The notes: generated by a model from the letters alone, not told the origin. DNA of 62,542 nucleotides from Bacteroidales bacterium (GCA_030524805.1 JAUNFY010000009.1:1-62542), one strand, 5' to 3'. Shown: positions 16,912-26,338, numbered from the stretch's first letter. Program-made: numbers and translations.

Positions 16912-19911
16912 TTGACAAAGATCGCCCGTCATATCCTGCGCCTCGCAGTTCTTCTTTCCGCATTCATGCTCATCGCTTCATGCGGCACAAAGAAGAACAC
17001 ACCCCTCTCGCGCAATTGGCAGGCCTTCAACACCCGCTACAACGTCTATTTCAACGGCAACGAGCACTACATCGAGACCATGAAGACCATGGAGCAGGGA
17101 TATCAGGACGATTTCTCGCGCATGCTCCTCACTCATCCGGCCGATGCGCGTGCCGACGAGACCTACCCGAAACCCACCGGCGATTTCAAGCGCACCATCG
17201 AGAAGATGCAGAAGGCGATCCAGCTCCACAGCATAAAGAAGAAGCCCGCCAGGCGCTCGAGCAGCCCGAAAGACAAGGCCTTCCGTGCGCGCGATGAGTT
17301 CAACCCCTTCCTTCACAACGCATGGCTGATGCTCGGCAAAGGCCAGTATTTCAACGGCGATTTCATGGGGGCCGCGGCCACTTTCATGTATATCTCGAGG
17401 CATTTCACATGGCTCCCCGAGGTGGTCACCGAGGCCCTGCTCTGGCAGGCACGCTGCTACGCCGCCCTCGACTGGACCTACGAGGCTGAGAATATCCTTG
17501 TCAAGATAAAGGAAAAGGAGCTGACAAGCAAAACGCTGCGGAATCTTTACGACATCACGGAGGCTTCCTATCTGCTCAAGTCGGCCCGCTATGCCGAGGC
17601 TGTGCCGTTCCTTCGGAGGGCGGCTTCCGGAAGTTCGGGAGTGCAGAAGAAACGCCTCTGGTTCCTTATCGGCCAGGTGTGCCGCCAGACAGGCGACGAC
17701 TCCGGTGCCTACGAGGCGTTCGCCAAGGCTGCGAGCGGTATCAACACCCCCTATCGCCTCAAGTTCAACGCCCGCATCAAGCAGAGCGAGGTGTATCGTG
17801 GCGGCGACATCAGCAAGGAGGTGAAGCAGCTGAAGGCAATGGCTCGCTATCAGCGCAACAACGAATATCTCGACCAGATTTTCTATGCCATAGGAAATCT
17901 CTATCTGTCGCGCAAGGACACTGCCAACGCCCTGAGCAACTATGCCATAGCCGTGGAGAAATCCACCCGCGACGGCATCGACAAGGCAATGGCCAACCTC
18001 GCCCTGGGCTCCATCTATTTCGACCGTAAGCAATACTCCAAGGCGCAGGTGTGCTATTCGCAGGCCGTGCCCCAGTTGCCCGAAAATTATCCCGACCGCC
18101 GCAGCATAGTGCGCCGCAGCGATGTGCTCGACCAGCTCGCCGTCTACGACGGAAACGTGGAGCTGCAGGATTCGCTGCTCAAGATAGCCGCCCTTCCCGA
18201 AGAGAAGCAGAAGGAATGGGCCGACGAGCAGGTGGCTGCCCTCCTGCAGAAGGAAAAGGAGGAGGCTGAGGCTGCCGCGCGTGAGGAGGCGATGGCCAAC
18301 AGGCCGCAGGGTAATTCGCCCATCGACCAGATGAGCGGCAACACCGGCATGCAGTTCAACACCGACAAGTCATGGTATTTCTACAACAATGCCGCCAAGC
18401 AGTCGGGCAAGACAGAGTTCCAGCGCCGCTGGGGCGCCAGAAAGCTTGAAGACGACTGGCGGCGCCGCAACAAGACCTCCTTCTCGTTTGAGGATGAGGA
18501 ATCAGAAGAGGAAGACTCTGAAGAGAATGATGAATCATCGGCTGCCGACGCTCCCGCCCGTGATGAGAAGGGTGGCGGAAAGAAGGAGAATCCTGCCGCC
18601 GACCCACACAATCCGGAATATTACCTCGCGCTCCTGCCCGCCACCGACGAGGCCAAGGCCACGGCCAACGATGTGATTCAGGAAGGCATGTACAATATCG
18701 GCCTGATACTGAAAGACAAGCTCGAGGACTTCCCCGCGGCACGCTCCGAATTCTCCGACCTGCTCGCACGCTACCCCGACAATGTATATCGCCTCGACAT
18801 ATACTACAACATGTATCTCATGGCGGCCCGGCGCGACGATGCCGACGGCATGGAGACGTGGCGCCGCAAGATAATGGAAGACTTCCCCGACAGCCCCTAC
18901 GGCAAGGCGATGGCCGACCCTGCATATTTCGACCGCCTCAAGCGGATGCACGAGGTGGAGCAGTCGCTCTATGCCGATGCCTACGCCGGCTATCTCGCCG
19001 ACCGCAATGCCGAGGTGCACCGCATAGTAAGGGAAATGGAGGTGGAATATCCGCTCAGCGCCATCATGCCGAAATTCGTATTCATCGATGCCCTGTCTTA
19101 TCTCACCGAGGGCGACTACTCCATGTTCAAGTCGCGTCTGGAGGAATTGCTGCGCAAATGGCCCGACACCGACATGACCGATCTGGCGGGCGCCATCGTG
19201 AAGGGCCTCAACCAGGGACGCGTGCCTAATTCGGGCGCGTCCAACACCCGCGGCATGATATGGGACATCCGCCTCGCGTCGCCCGGAACGGAACTGGATG
19301 AGAACGGCCAGCCGGCCAATTTTGAATACGACCCCTCCGCTCCGCAGTATCTTGTGCTCGCTTATCCCCGCGACGAGATAAACGGCAACCAGCTTCTCTA
19401 CGATGTGGCGCGGTTCAACTTCGGAAGTTTCGTGGTGAAGGATTTCGACCTCGAGCCAATGAGTTTCGACAATGTCGGTCTGCTCGTCATAAAGGGTTTC
19501 AGCAATCTCCGCGAGCTTGAAAACTACCGCAAGGTGATGACCAACCGCGAATTCATTCTTCCCGAGGGAGTGCGCCCCATCATGATATCGAAATATAACT
19601 TTGAACTTCTCCTGAAGGAAGGGCGTTCTTTTGAAGAATACTTCCGCTTCGAGGAGCAGGCTCAGATAGATGAGGCTGTGGAGGCTGCTGAGGCGGCAGA
19701 TGCGCCTGATGCCTCAGAAGCAACCGATGCGCCTGAAGCGCTTGAAGAAGCGGAAGCAGCTGAATCAACCGAATCAACCGAAGCGGCTGAAGACGCGCCC
19801 GACGACGCGGAGGATGCCGGGGCTCAGGGTAGTCCCGACGATGCCGGCGGGGCGCTCCCTTCGGGCGAGCCTGATGGTTCCGATCTCTCCGATAGTTCTA
19901 ATCTTGAATAG
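16912..19911 (+). CDS. porW: PorW/SprE-like type IX secretion lipoprotein (TPR protein)
   Basis: 999 residues. The start codon is TTG at 16912; no ATG gives the signal peptide, and from here TKIARHILRLAVLL leads to lipobox IASC. The mature N-terminus (KKNTPLSRNWQAFNTRYNV and YFNGN) is the recognisable opening of SprE/PorW, the periplasmic/outer-membrane lipoprotein of the type IX secretion system. Several TPR-like helical pairs follow (about residues 140-420), then a Glu/Lys-rich coiled stretch, a second helical region, and a C-terminal domain (QYLVLAYPRDEINGNQLLYD near 800). The last 75 residues are an acidic Ala/Glu/Asp repeat of low complexity. It is 6 bases from porX. Confidence 0.85.
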   Translation: MTKIARHILRLAVLLSAFMLIASCGTKKNTPLSRNWQAFNTRYNVYFNGNEHYIETMKTMEQGYQDDFSRMLLTHPADARADETYPKPTGDFKRTIEKMQKAIQLHSIKKKPARRSSSPKDKAFRARDEFNPFLHNAWLMLGKGQYFNGDFMGAAATFMYISRHFTWLPEVVTEALLWQARCYAALDWTYEAENILVKIKEKELTSKTLRNLYDITEASYLLKSARYAEAVPFLRRAASGSSGVQKKRLWFLIGQVCRQTGDDSGAYEAFAKAASGINTPYRLKFNARIKQSEVYRGGDISKEVKQLKAMARYQRNNEYLDQIFYAIGNLYLSRKDTANALSNYAIAVEKSTRDGIDKAMANLALGSIYFDRKQYSKAQVCYSQAVPQLPENYPDRRSIVRRSDVLDQLAVYDGNVELQDSLLKIAALPEEKQKEWADEQVAALLQKEKEEAEAAAREEAMANRPQGNSPIDQMSGNTGMQFNTDKSWYFYNNAAKQSGKTEFQRRWGARKLEDDWRRRNKTSFSFEDEESEEEDSEENDESSAADAPARDEKGGGKKENPAADPHNPEYYLALLPATDEAKATANDVIQEGMYNIGLILKDKLEDFPAARSEFSDLLARYPDNVYRLDIYYNMYLMAARRDDADGMETWRRKIMEDFPDSPYGKAMADPAYFDRLKRMHEVEQSLYADAYAGYLADRNAEVHRIVREMEVEYPLSAIMPKFVFIDALSYLTEGDYSMFKSRLEELLRKWPDTDMTDLAGAIVKGLNQGRVPNSGASNTRGMIWDIRLASPGTELDENGQPANFEYDPSAPQYLVLAYPRDEINGNQLLYDVARFNFGSFVVKDFDLEPMSFDNVGLLVIKGFSNLRELENYRKVMTNREFILPEGVRPIMISKYNFELLLKEGRSFEEYFRFEEQAQIDEAVEAAEAADAPDASEATDAPEALEEAEAAESTESTEAAEDAPDDAEDAGAQGSPDDAGGALPSGEPDGSDLSDSSNLE

Positions 19912-19917
19912 CACGAC

Positions 19918-21456
19918 ATGGAAAAAATTCTTTGGGCCGACGATGAAATCGATCTGCTGAAACCACACATACTCTTTCTCAAAGCCAAAGGCTACGACAT
20001 CGCCACTGTCAGCAACGGACAGGATGCCCTCGACGCCCTCGACGCCGGTGGCATATCGCTCGTGCTGCTCGACGAGAACATGCCGGGCCTCTCCGGGCTC
20101 GAGACCCTTGCCCGCATCAATCAGGAGCATCCCGACATTCCCGTGATCATGATCACCAAAAGCGAGGAGGAGAATATCATGAACCAGGCCATCGGCAACA
20201 AAATCACCGATTATCTCATAAAGCCCGTCAATCCGATGCAGATTTTCCTTTCGCTGAAGAAAAACCTGCACAGCGCGAAAATCATAGCCGAGCAGACCAA
20301 CTCGGGATACATGCACGAGTTTCAGAAGATTTCATCGGCCATCAACTCCGCGTCCTCGCTCGAGGACTGGATCGACTGCTACAGGCAGCTCGTGTATTGG
20401 GAGATGAAACTTTCCGAATCGGAAAGCAATATGGACGAGATGCTTCTCCTGCAGAAGAAGGAGGCGAATTCCAGTTTCGCGAAGTTTGTGAAGCGCAATT
20501 ATGAGTCGTGGCTCAATTCCGGCGATCGTCCGCTCATGAGCCCCGACATTTTCAGCAAGCGTGTGTTTCCACTTCTTGACAAGGGGGAGAAGGTATGCTT
20601 CATACTTGTAGATAATTTCCGCCTCGACCAGTGGCGCAGCATCCAGCCCATGCTGGCTGAATATTTCAATGTCAGCGAGGAACTGTACACCACAATCCTC
20701 CCGACGTCTACCCAATATGCGCGCAATTCCATCTTCTCCGGCCTCATGCCCCTGAAGATCCACGATATGTTCCCCCACCTTTGGGTGGATGAGGATGAGG
20801 ACGAGGGGCTCAACAACCATGAGGAGGAACTGATTGCAACCATGCTCGAGCGCTACCGCCGCAAAGACAGGTTCACATATACGAAACTCAACGATTCGCA
20901 GGCGGGGGAGCGCTTCCTCGCGAAGATAAGGTCGATCAAGGATGTCCCGCTTAATGTGGTGGTGCTCAACTTTATCGACATGCTCAGCCATGCCCGCACC
21001 GAGTCGAAGATGATACGCGAACTCGCCAACTCCGATGCCGCCTACCGCTCGCTCACCGAGTCGTGGTTCCGCCATGGCAGCGCCTCGGAGATGTTCCGTC
21101 AGCTGGCCGACATGGGATTCAAGGTGATTCTCACCACCGATCACGGCACCATAAAGGTCGACAACCCCATAAAGGTGATAGGCGACAGGAACACCAACAC
21201 CAACCTTCGCTATAAGGTGGGGAAAAACCTCAACTACAATCCCCGTCAGGTATATGAGATAAAGGATCCGCGTAAGTTCGGCCTTCCCGCGCCCAACCTC
21301 TCGAGCACCTTCATCTTCGCCACCAACGAGGATTTCTTCTCATATCCCAACAACTACAACTACTACGTGCAGTACTACACCGGCACTTTCCAGCACGGCG
21401 GCATATCCCTGCAGGAAATGCTCGTCCCCCTCGTCACCCTCACCCCCAAGAAATAA
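19918..21456 (+). CDS. porX: PorX-type response regulator with PglZ/alkaline-phosphatase-like domain
   Basis: 512 residues. Residues 1-120 are a receiver domain: acidic pair in WADDE at 8-9, phosphoacceptor Asp52 in LVLLDENMPG, and a conserved Lys in YLIKPVNPM near 102. Instead of a DNA-binding domain it carries, from about residue 200, an alkaline-phosphatase superfamily (PglZ) domain with FILVDNFRLDQWR and a later TTDHGT metal motif near residue 400. This architecture defines PorX, which with PorY and sigma factor SigP controls type IX secretion in Porphyromonas and relatives, and has been reported to act on cyclic oligonucleotides. Placement directly after porW fits that role. Confidence 0.92.
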   Translation: MEKILWADDEIDLLKPHILFLKAKGYDIATVSNGQDALDALDAGGISLVLLDENMPGLSGLETLARINQEHPDIPVIMITKSEEENIMNQAIGNKITDYLIKPVNPMQIFLSLKKNLHSAKIIAEQTNSGYMHEFQKISSAINSASSLEDWIDCYRQLVYWEMKLSESESNMDEMLLLQKKEANSSFAKFVKRNYESWLNSGDRPLMSPDIFSKRVFPLLDKGEKVCFILVDNFRLDQWRSIQPMLAEYFNVSEELYTTILPTSTQYARNSIFSGLMPLKIHDMFPHLWVDEDEDEGLNNHEEELIATMLERYRRKDRFTYTKLNDSQAGERFLAKIRSIKDVPLNVVVLNFIDMLSHARTESKMIRELANSDAAYRSLTESWFRHGSASEMFRQLADMGFKVILTTDHGTIKVDNPIKVIGDRNTNTNLRYKVGKNLNYNPRQVYEIKDPRKFGLPAPNLSSTFIFATNEDFFSYPNNYNYYVQYYTGTFQHGGISLQEMLVPLVTLTPKK

Positions 21457-21511
21457 CTCCCTCTCTCATCCCCTCTCCTGCAAAAGAACTACCCGTAGCC
21501 GTAATATGTCG

Positions 21512-21600
21512 CCCTTCCATAGCCTTATGGAGGGGTGATTTCATATATCCTCCCCAAAAACATCCCTATGGAGGGGCGGTTGCATATAGCCGCAAGAAAG
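21512..21600. repeat. Degenerate palindromic intergenic repeats after porX
   Basis: CCCTTCCATA (21512-21521) pairs with TATGGAGGGG (21526-21535); a related unit, CCCTATGGAGGGG, recurs from about 21567. Related TATGGAGGGG-like and GATGGAGAGGAG-like units recur between the two tRNA copies (21855-21985), along with three CTGTAGTCTNCAAAA-like units. No gene is visible in 21457-21610 or 21820-22000. Confidence 0.5.
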
Positions 21601-21610
21601 GAAATGAAAA

Positions 21611-21646
21611 AGAGCAGCAGGCAACCGAAGTTGACCATGCTGCTCT
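21611..21646 (-). terminator. Terminator of tRNA-Asp copy 1
   Basis: On the minus strand AGAGCAGCA pairs with TGCTGCTCT over an inner GGTCAAC/GTTGCC stem and TTCG loop, followed by TTTTTC. Immediately downstream of the tRNA. An almost identical copy serves the second tRNA. Confidence 0.85.
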
Positions 21647-21660
21647 TCCTCTCTCCTCGG

Positions 21661-21734
21661 CGGTGCGGACGGGACTTGAACCCGCGACCTCCGGCGTGAC
21701 AGGCCGGCATTCTAACCAGCTGAACTACCGCACC
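21661..21734 (-). tRNA. tRNA-Asp (GTC), copy 1
   Basis: 74 bases on the minus strand. Acceptor GGTGCGG pairs with CCGCACC, D-arm GTTCAGCTGGTTAGAAT, anticodon loop CTGTCAC with anticodon GTC, T-arm GCGGG-TTCAAGT-CCCGT, discriminator G. CCA is not encoded. Identical to copy 2. Confidence 0.97.
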
Positions 21735-21785
21735 ATTGAGTTGTTCTGTTCGATGCACCCGGGTTTTGCGGCCCGATTGCGAGTG

Positions 21786-21817
21786 CAAAGTTACAATCTT
21801 TTTTTGTTATGTGCAAA
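21786..21817 (-). promoter_or_regulatory. Promoter of tRNA-Asp copy 1
   Basis: On the minus strand TTTG (complement of 21814-21817), 20 bases, then TAACTTTG (complement of 21786-21793): an exact match to the Bacteroidota consensus, about 50 bases upstream of the tRNA. Confidence 0.85.
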
Positions 21818-22000
21818 TTTTTCGGCAATTTCCCGCAGCATTCACACCTCATAAGCCCATAGCCCGATGGGGGGGCTGTTGTGTATGGCCTTTCCGGATA
21901 CATCCCTGAGCAAGCCCGATGGAGAGGAGTTTGCCTGTAGTCTTCAAAAGTTTGCCCGTAGTCTACAAAACCTGTAGCCTGCAAAAAAAAGAAACGAAAA

Positions 22001-22036
22001 AGAGCAGCAGGCAACCGAAGTTGACCATGCTGCTCT
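22001..22036 (-). terminator. Terminator of tRNA-Asp copy 2
   Basis: Same stem-loop as that of copy 1 (AGAGCAGCA with TGCTGCTCT, TTCG loop) followed by TTTTTCG on the minus strand. Confidence 0.85.
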
Positions 22037-22050
22037 TCCTCTCTCCTCGG

Positions 22051-22124
22051 CGGTGCGGACGGGACTTGAACCCGCGACCTCCGGCGTGACAGGCCGGCAT
22101 TCTAACCAGCTGAACTACCGCACC
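22051..22124 (-). tRNA. tRNA-Asp (GTC), copy 2
   Basis: Same 74-base sequence and anticodon GTC as copy 1, 390 bases away. Promoter, tRNA and terminator are all duplicated, so the unit was copied as a whole. Confidence 0.97.
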
Positions 22125-22173
22125 ATTGAGTGTTCTTTTGTTGCGCCCGGGGTTTGTTTCCCGATTGCGAGTG

Positions 22174-22205
22174 CAAAGTTACAACCTTTTTTCATTCTGT
22201 GCAAA
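22174..22205 (-). promoter_or_regulatory. Promoter of tRNA-Asp copy 2
   Basis: Minus-strand TTTG (complement of 22202-22205), 20 bases, TAACTTTG (complement of 22174-22181). Same layout as copy 1. The AT-rich stretch 22206-22349 beyond it holds no gene I can support; it should contain the promoter of the TatD-like gene. Confidence 0.85.
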
Positions 22206-22349
22206 TTTTTCTGCAACTTTTTTTGAAATATTTTTCTCGATTTTTGATACATCGCTAAAAATCAGCATTATATATTTTCAAGATTTTTTCGTTTTTTTTA
22301 CGTCATTGCCCCATATAAGAAAAAAGGCACCTTGAGTTGTTATAAAAGT

Positions 22350-22985
22350 ATGATTATCGATTGCCACACTCATCGGCCATATCCGGCTCCCGACGCCATC
22401 ATTTCCACTTCCCCGATTGGCTTCCTCCCTCTCGACGGACAGAAATGGTCGGTCGGGCTTCATCCTTGGCATCTCGATCTTTTTTGCGATGGCTCCATGC
22501 GCGTGAAGGAAGAGATTTGGGTGGAGATGGTGGCGGCTGCCGCCAATCCGCAGGTGGTCGCGATAGGGGAGTGCGGCATCGATATGGTGAAAGGAGGGCT
22601 CCTTGCCACCCAGATGCTCGCGTTTCGCAGGCAGGCGCTCCTCGCCGAGAGGCTCCGCAAGCCTCTGGTGATTCATTCGGTAAAGGCCCACGACATCATC
22701 GTCGGTCTGAAAAAGGATGTCCGCCCCTCGCAGCCCTGGATCATTCATGGCTTCCGCGGCAAGCCTTCCATCGCCGGAATTTATCTCGACGCCGGTTGCC
22801 TCTTGAGTTATGGCGAGAAGTTCAATCCCGAATCGCTCGCCGTCACGCCTACGGAAAGACTGCTCGCCGAGACCGACGAATCCCCGCTCACGATTGCGGA
22901 CATAATCAAACGACTGGAATTTTCTGCAGATAGAGATCTTGAAAATATTATTATTGAAAACGGTAAAATTTTTGAACCACTATGA
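22350..22985 (+). CDS. TatD-family metal-dependent hydrolase
   Basis: 211 residues. The start at the ATG 22350 gives MIIDCHTHRP, the metal-binding HxH motif of TatD enzymes; an in-frame TTG at 22332 would add six residues. Further family marks are SVGLHPWH near residue 35, the metal ligand Glu in AIGECGID near 71, LVIHSVKAH near 106 and IIHGFRG near 127, and a late ETDESP that supplies the last metal ligand. It is shorter than the usual 250-260 residues, as in the TatD-like group common in Bacteroidota. Proposed role: DNase or D-aminoacyl-tRNA hydrolase-like activity in the cytoplasm. It overlaps the next gene by 4 bases. Confidence 0.85.
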   Translation: MIIDCHTHRPYPAPDAIISTSPIGFLPLDGQKWSVGLHPWHLDLFCDGSMRVKEEIWVEMVAAAANPQVVAIGECGIDMVKGGLLATQMLAFRRQALLAERLRKPLVIHSVKAHDIIVGLKKDVRPSQPWIIHGFRGKPSIAGIYLDAGCLLSYGEKFNPESLAVTPTERLLAETDESPLTIADIIKRLEFSADRDLENIIIENGKIFEPL

Positions 22986-23935
22986 AAAGACATATACTGA
23001 CTGCCCTCGCCATTGCGGCTGCCGTGCTCCCCGCGGTTGCCCTTCGCCTCGAGCCCATTAAATACGGCAATATGGAAAACTGGGTGACCCGCAACATCAC
23101 CGAGTCGAAGATAATAGGCGGAAATCATAAGACCCTCTACGAAATAGCCCCGAAGACTACTATCACCGGCAACAAGGCCTACAAGAACATGGGCGGCTCC
23201 CCGTGGGCCACTTCCAATGCCTATGCCAAGGTGTGTGGTGTGGTGAAAGGCTCCAACACTGTCGAGCCGGCACAGAAAGGTGGCAGCACCGTGGCGAAAT
23301 GCAGCGCCAAAATGGAAAACGTAAAGGCCCTCGGCATCGTCAACATGGATGTGATGGTGGCAGGCTCTATTTATCTCGGCGAGATGTTCGAACCGGTCAC
23401 TTCCACCAAAGGCGCCTACGGCAAGATGGAGATGGGCATTCCCTACACCAAGCGCCCGAAGGCCCTCGTGTATGACTATGCCATCGAGATGCCCGATGTC
23501 AACACCCGCACCAAATCCACCGGATTCAGCAGCAAGAAGACTCTGCAGGGCCGCGACAACGCTGAGGTGTATGTGCTCCTGCAGCGCCGCTGGGAAGACA
23601 AAGACGGCAATATATATGCCAAGAGGGTAGGCACCGGACGCGAACGCTACAATAAGTCGGTGGCCTGGACCAAGCAGCATCAGCTCCCCATCCACTATGG
23701 CGACATAACCAAAGAATCGTACTACAAACCCTGGATGGGCCTCCTCGACGGCGAGAAGGCATACTATGCGCGCAACTCGAAGGGTAAGCTTGTCCCTGTG
23801 CATGAAGTGGGCTGGGACGATGCCGATGCCACTCCCACCCATGTGCTCATGATGGCCTCCGCTTCCTGCGGCGAGGCATTCATCGGCACCGAGGGCCTCT
23901 CCCTTTATATCGACAACATAGCGTTCGGCTTCTGA
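22982..23935 (+). CDS. Exported PCMD-like protein (putative carbohydrate metabolism domain)
   Basis: 317 residues with a Sec signal peptide (KRHILTALAIAAAVLPAVA). The body (LEPIKYGNMENWVTRNITES, SPWATSNAYAKVCGVV, IYLGEMFEPV, and the closing GLSLYIDNIAFGF) matches the pattern of PCMD proteins of Bacteroidota, which adopt a beta-sandwich and are predicted to bind glycans at the cell surface. The ATGA overlap with the upstream TatD-like gene implies coupled translation. I do not know what ties these two activities together. Confidence 0.72.
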   Translation: MKRHILTALAIAAAVLPAVALRLEPIKYGNMENWVTRNITESKIIGGNHKTLYEIAPKTTITGNKAYKNMGGSPWATSNAYAKVCGVVKGSNTVEPAQKGGSTVAKCSAKMENVKALGIVNMDVMVAGSIYLGEMFEPVTSTKGAYGKMEMGIPYTKRPKALVYDYAIEMPDVNTRTKSTGFSSKKTLQGRDNAEVYVLLQRRWEDKDGNIYAKRVGTGRERYNKSVAWTKQHQLPIHYGDITKESYYKPWMGLLDGEKAYYARNSKGKLVPVHEVGWDDADATPTHVLMMASASCGEAFIGTEGLSLYIDNIAFGF

Positions 23936-24009
23936 CGGTTGACGACTCCGCCGGCCGGAAGATTACAGAAATAAAATATTGGATAAAAAATAGAAAATAA
24001 AAATAGAAT

Positions 24010-24843
24010 ATGAAGATAGCATTGATAGGATATGGCAAGATGGGCCACATGATTGAGGAGATAGCCCGTCGGCGCGGCCATGAGATAAGCGTAATCATCG
24101 ACGCCGAAAATTCAATCGACATTGACTCCAAGGAGTTCCGCAAATCGGATGTGGCGATAGAGTTCACAAGCCCAACGGCGGCCGTCAACAATCTCCTGAA
24201 GTGTTTCTCGGCTGAGATTCCGGTGGTGTGCGGCACCACGGGCTGGCTCGACTCGCTCAATGCCGTGAAGTCGGTGTGCGACAGCGGAAAGGGCACGCTT
24301 CTCTACAGCAGCAACTTCTCCGTAGGCGTCAACATTTTCGAGGCCGTCAACCGCTATCTGGCGAAGATCATGAACGGCTACCCCATGTATACCCCGTCGA
24401 TGGAGGAAGTGCATCATGTCCACAAGCTCGACCATCCTTCCGGCACTGCCATCACCATTGCCGAAGAACTGATAGCCGCCACCGACCGCATCTCTTCATG
24501 GAAGGAACCGGCTCCCACTGTTCCGGTCTATGCTGAGGTCGACGGAGTGCAGGTGGCTGTGGAGGAGATGTCGGTCGACCCGGCCGAGCCGCAGAAAGAT
24601 GTGCTCTATATCTCGCATCGCCGTGAAGGGGAGGTGCCCGGCATCCACACCGTCACGTGGGATTCCCCGCAGGATACCATCACCATCTCGCACTCGGCCA
24701 AAAGCCGCGAGGGCTTCGCGCTCGGTGCGGTGCTCGCCGCCGAATGGCTCTACAACAAGACCCGCAAGCCGAAGATCGCCGGCATCAAGCTGGGCCATCC
24801 GCAGCCCGGTTTCTTCACCACCGCCGACATGTATAAGTTCTGA
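24010..24843 (+). CDS. dapB: 4-hydroxy-tetrahydrodipicolinate reductase
   Basis: 277 residues. NAD(P)H-dependent reduction in the diaminopimelate/lysine pathway, cytoplasmic. Residues 3-13 (ALIGYGKMGHM) form the Rossmann nucleotide loop, VVCGTTGW near residue 77 and the catalytic EVHHVHKLDHPSGTA near 137 are diagnostic, and the tail GIKLGHPQPGFFTTADMYKF is complete. It heads a run of same-strand genes (dapB, lepB, WbqC-like, DUF4294), an arrangement familiar in Bacteroidales. Confidence 0.96.
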   Translation: MKIALIGYGKMGHMIEEIARRRGHEISVIIDAENSIDIDSKEFRKSDVAIEFTSPTAAVNNLLKCFSAEIPVVCGTTGWLDSLNAVKSVCDSGKGTLLYSSNFSVGVNIFEAVNRYLAKIMNGYPMYTPSMEEVHHVHKLDHPSGTAITIAEELIAATDRISSWKEPAPTVPVYAEVDGVQVAVEEMSVDPAEPQKDVLYISHRREGEVPGIHTVTWDSPQDTITISHSAKSREGFALGAVLAAEWLYNKTRKPKIAGIKLGHPQPGFFTTADMYKF

Positions 24844-24907
24844 CTTCGGGTTCTGCAATTCTGTCGTAAAACAACAATAATACGCCTCTTCCGGACGTTA
24901 CACTTTT

Positions 24908-26338
24908 ATGAATCATTTTTTTACCGACTTACGCCAACGTCTTTCTAAAGTGCGCCCCACAAGGTGGGTGCGCTTCTCCATAGTGTCGGCAGTTTTTCTG
25001 CTGTGGGTAATCTGGATGGGCAATCCATGGCTGTTGCTCTTCTGGCTGCTGCTCTGCGACATCTACATCACCCAGTATATCCCCTGGAGCTGGTGGAAAA
25101 AGACCAAGGAGCCCACTCGCACGGTGTGCTCCTGGATCGACGCCATAGTCTATGCGCTCGTCCTGGTCTATTTCATCTTCGCTTTCATCGGGCAGAACTA
25201 CAAGATTCCTTCGTCGTCGCTCGAGAAGTCGCTCCTTGTCGGTGATTACCTCTGGGTCAACAAGACCATCTATGGACCGCGTGTGCCGCAGACCCCTCTC
25301 CATTTCCCTCTGGCGCAGCATACGCTCCCCCTGCTCAACTGCAAGAGCTATCTCGACAAGCCGCAGCTTGCCTATCATCGCCTTGCCGGACTGCGCAGCG
25401 TGGAGCGCGGCGACATCGTGGTGTTCAATTATCCCAATGGCGACACCGTGGCAACGAAGATACAGAATCCTGACTACTATCAGATCTGCTATGAGCTGGC
25501 TGCCCGCGGCGTTGAAGACCCGAAGGCCTATATCGCCGCCAACAAGGCGATGTTTGGCGACGTGGTGGTCCGCCCCGTCGACCGCAGGGAAAACTACGTG
25601 AAGCGTGCTGTCGGCCTCCCCGGCGAGCGCCTGAAGATTGTAGACGACGTGATCTACATCAACGGCGCGCCGATCGAAGACGCCGAGAATGTGCAGTACA
25701 ACTACGTGATTCCCGTGTCGGGCATCATTCCCGACGATAAGTGGGAGTCGGTCGATGTCCGCGCCGAAGACCATGGCAACGCTCCCATGGCGGTTGAAGG
25801 CGTGCCCTTCAATTTCTACGATGTGCCTCTCACCAAGGCCGCCAAGGCTGTGGTGGAGACATGGCCGGAAGTGTCCGGACCCCTCGTCAAGGAGTCTGAA
25901 ACCGGGTTCTACGACCTCGGCGGTATGTTCCCCCTCGGCAATACCTACGGATGGACGCGCAACAACATGGGCGAGCTCTGGATTCCGAAAAAAGGCGCCA
26001 CGCTGCGTCTCACTCCCGACAACCTCCCCATCTATCGCCGCGCGATCGCTGTCTATGAAGGCAACGACCTGCAGGTGAAGGATGGAGATATCTATATCAA
26101 CGGCGTCAAGACCGACACCTACACCTTTAAGATGGACTACTACTGGATGCAGGGCGACAACCGCGACCGCTCGGCCGACTCCCGCTATTGGGGATTCGTG
26201 CCCGAAGACCACATCGTAGGCAGCCCGGTGTTCGTGCTCGTGTCGTTTGATGAGGAGAAAGGCCTTTTCGATGGCAAGATAAGATGGAACCGCATATTCC
26301 GCAACGCCAATCCCGACAAGGACACCAAATGGAACTGA
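24908..26338 (+). CDS. lepB: Signal peptidase I
   Basis: 476 residues, the long form found in Bacteroidota (about twice the Bacillus enzyme). Two N-terminal membrane segments lie near residues 20-65 and 72-95. The catalytic Ser is in KIPSSSLEKSLLVGDYL near residue 100 and the general-base Lys in NYVKRAVGLPGERLKI near 230; a second conserved block, YYWMQGDNRDRSADSRYWG, is near 415. The extra length is a large insert between Lys and that block. It removes signal peptides from exported proteins at the inner membrane. The end overlaps the next gene by 10 bases. Confidence 0.95.
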   Translation: MNHFFTDLRQRLSKVRPTRWVRFSIVSAVFLLWVIWMGNPWLLLFWLLLCDIYITQYIPWSWWKKTKEPTRTVCSWIDAIVYALVLVYFIFAFIGQNYKIPSSSLEKSLLVGDYLWVNKTIYGPRVPQTPLHFPLAQHTLPLLNCKSYLDKPQLAYHRLAGLRSVERGDIVVFNYPNGDTVATKIQNPDYYQICYELAARGVEDPKAYIAANKAMFGDVVVRPVDRRENYVKRAVGLPGERLKIVDDVIYINGAPIEDAENVQYNYVIPVSGIIPDDKWESVDVRAEDHGNAPMAVEGVPFNFYDVPLTKAAKAVVETWPEVSGPLVKESETGFYDLGGMFPLGNTYGWTRNNMGELWIPKKGATLRLTPDNLPIYRRAIAVYEGNDLQVKDGDIYINGVKTDTYTFKMDYYWMQGDNRDRSADSRYWGFVPEDHIVGSPVFVLVSFDEEKGLFDGKIRWNRIFRNANPDKDTKWN

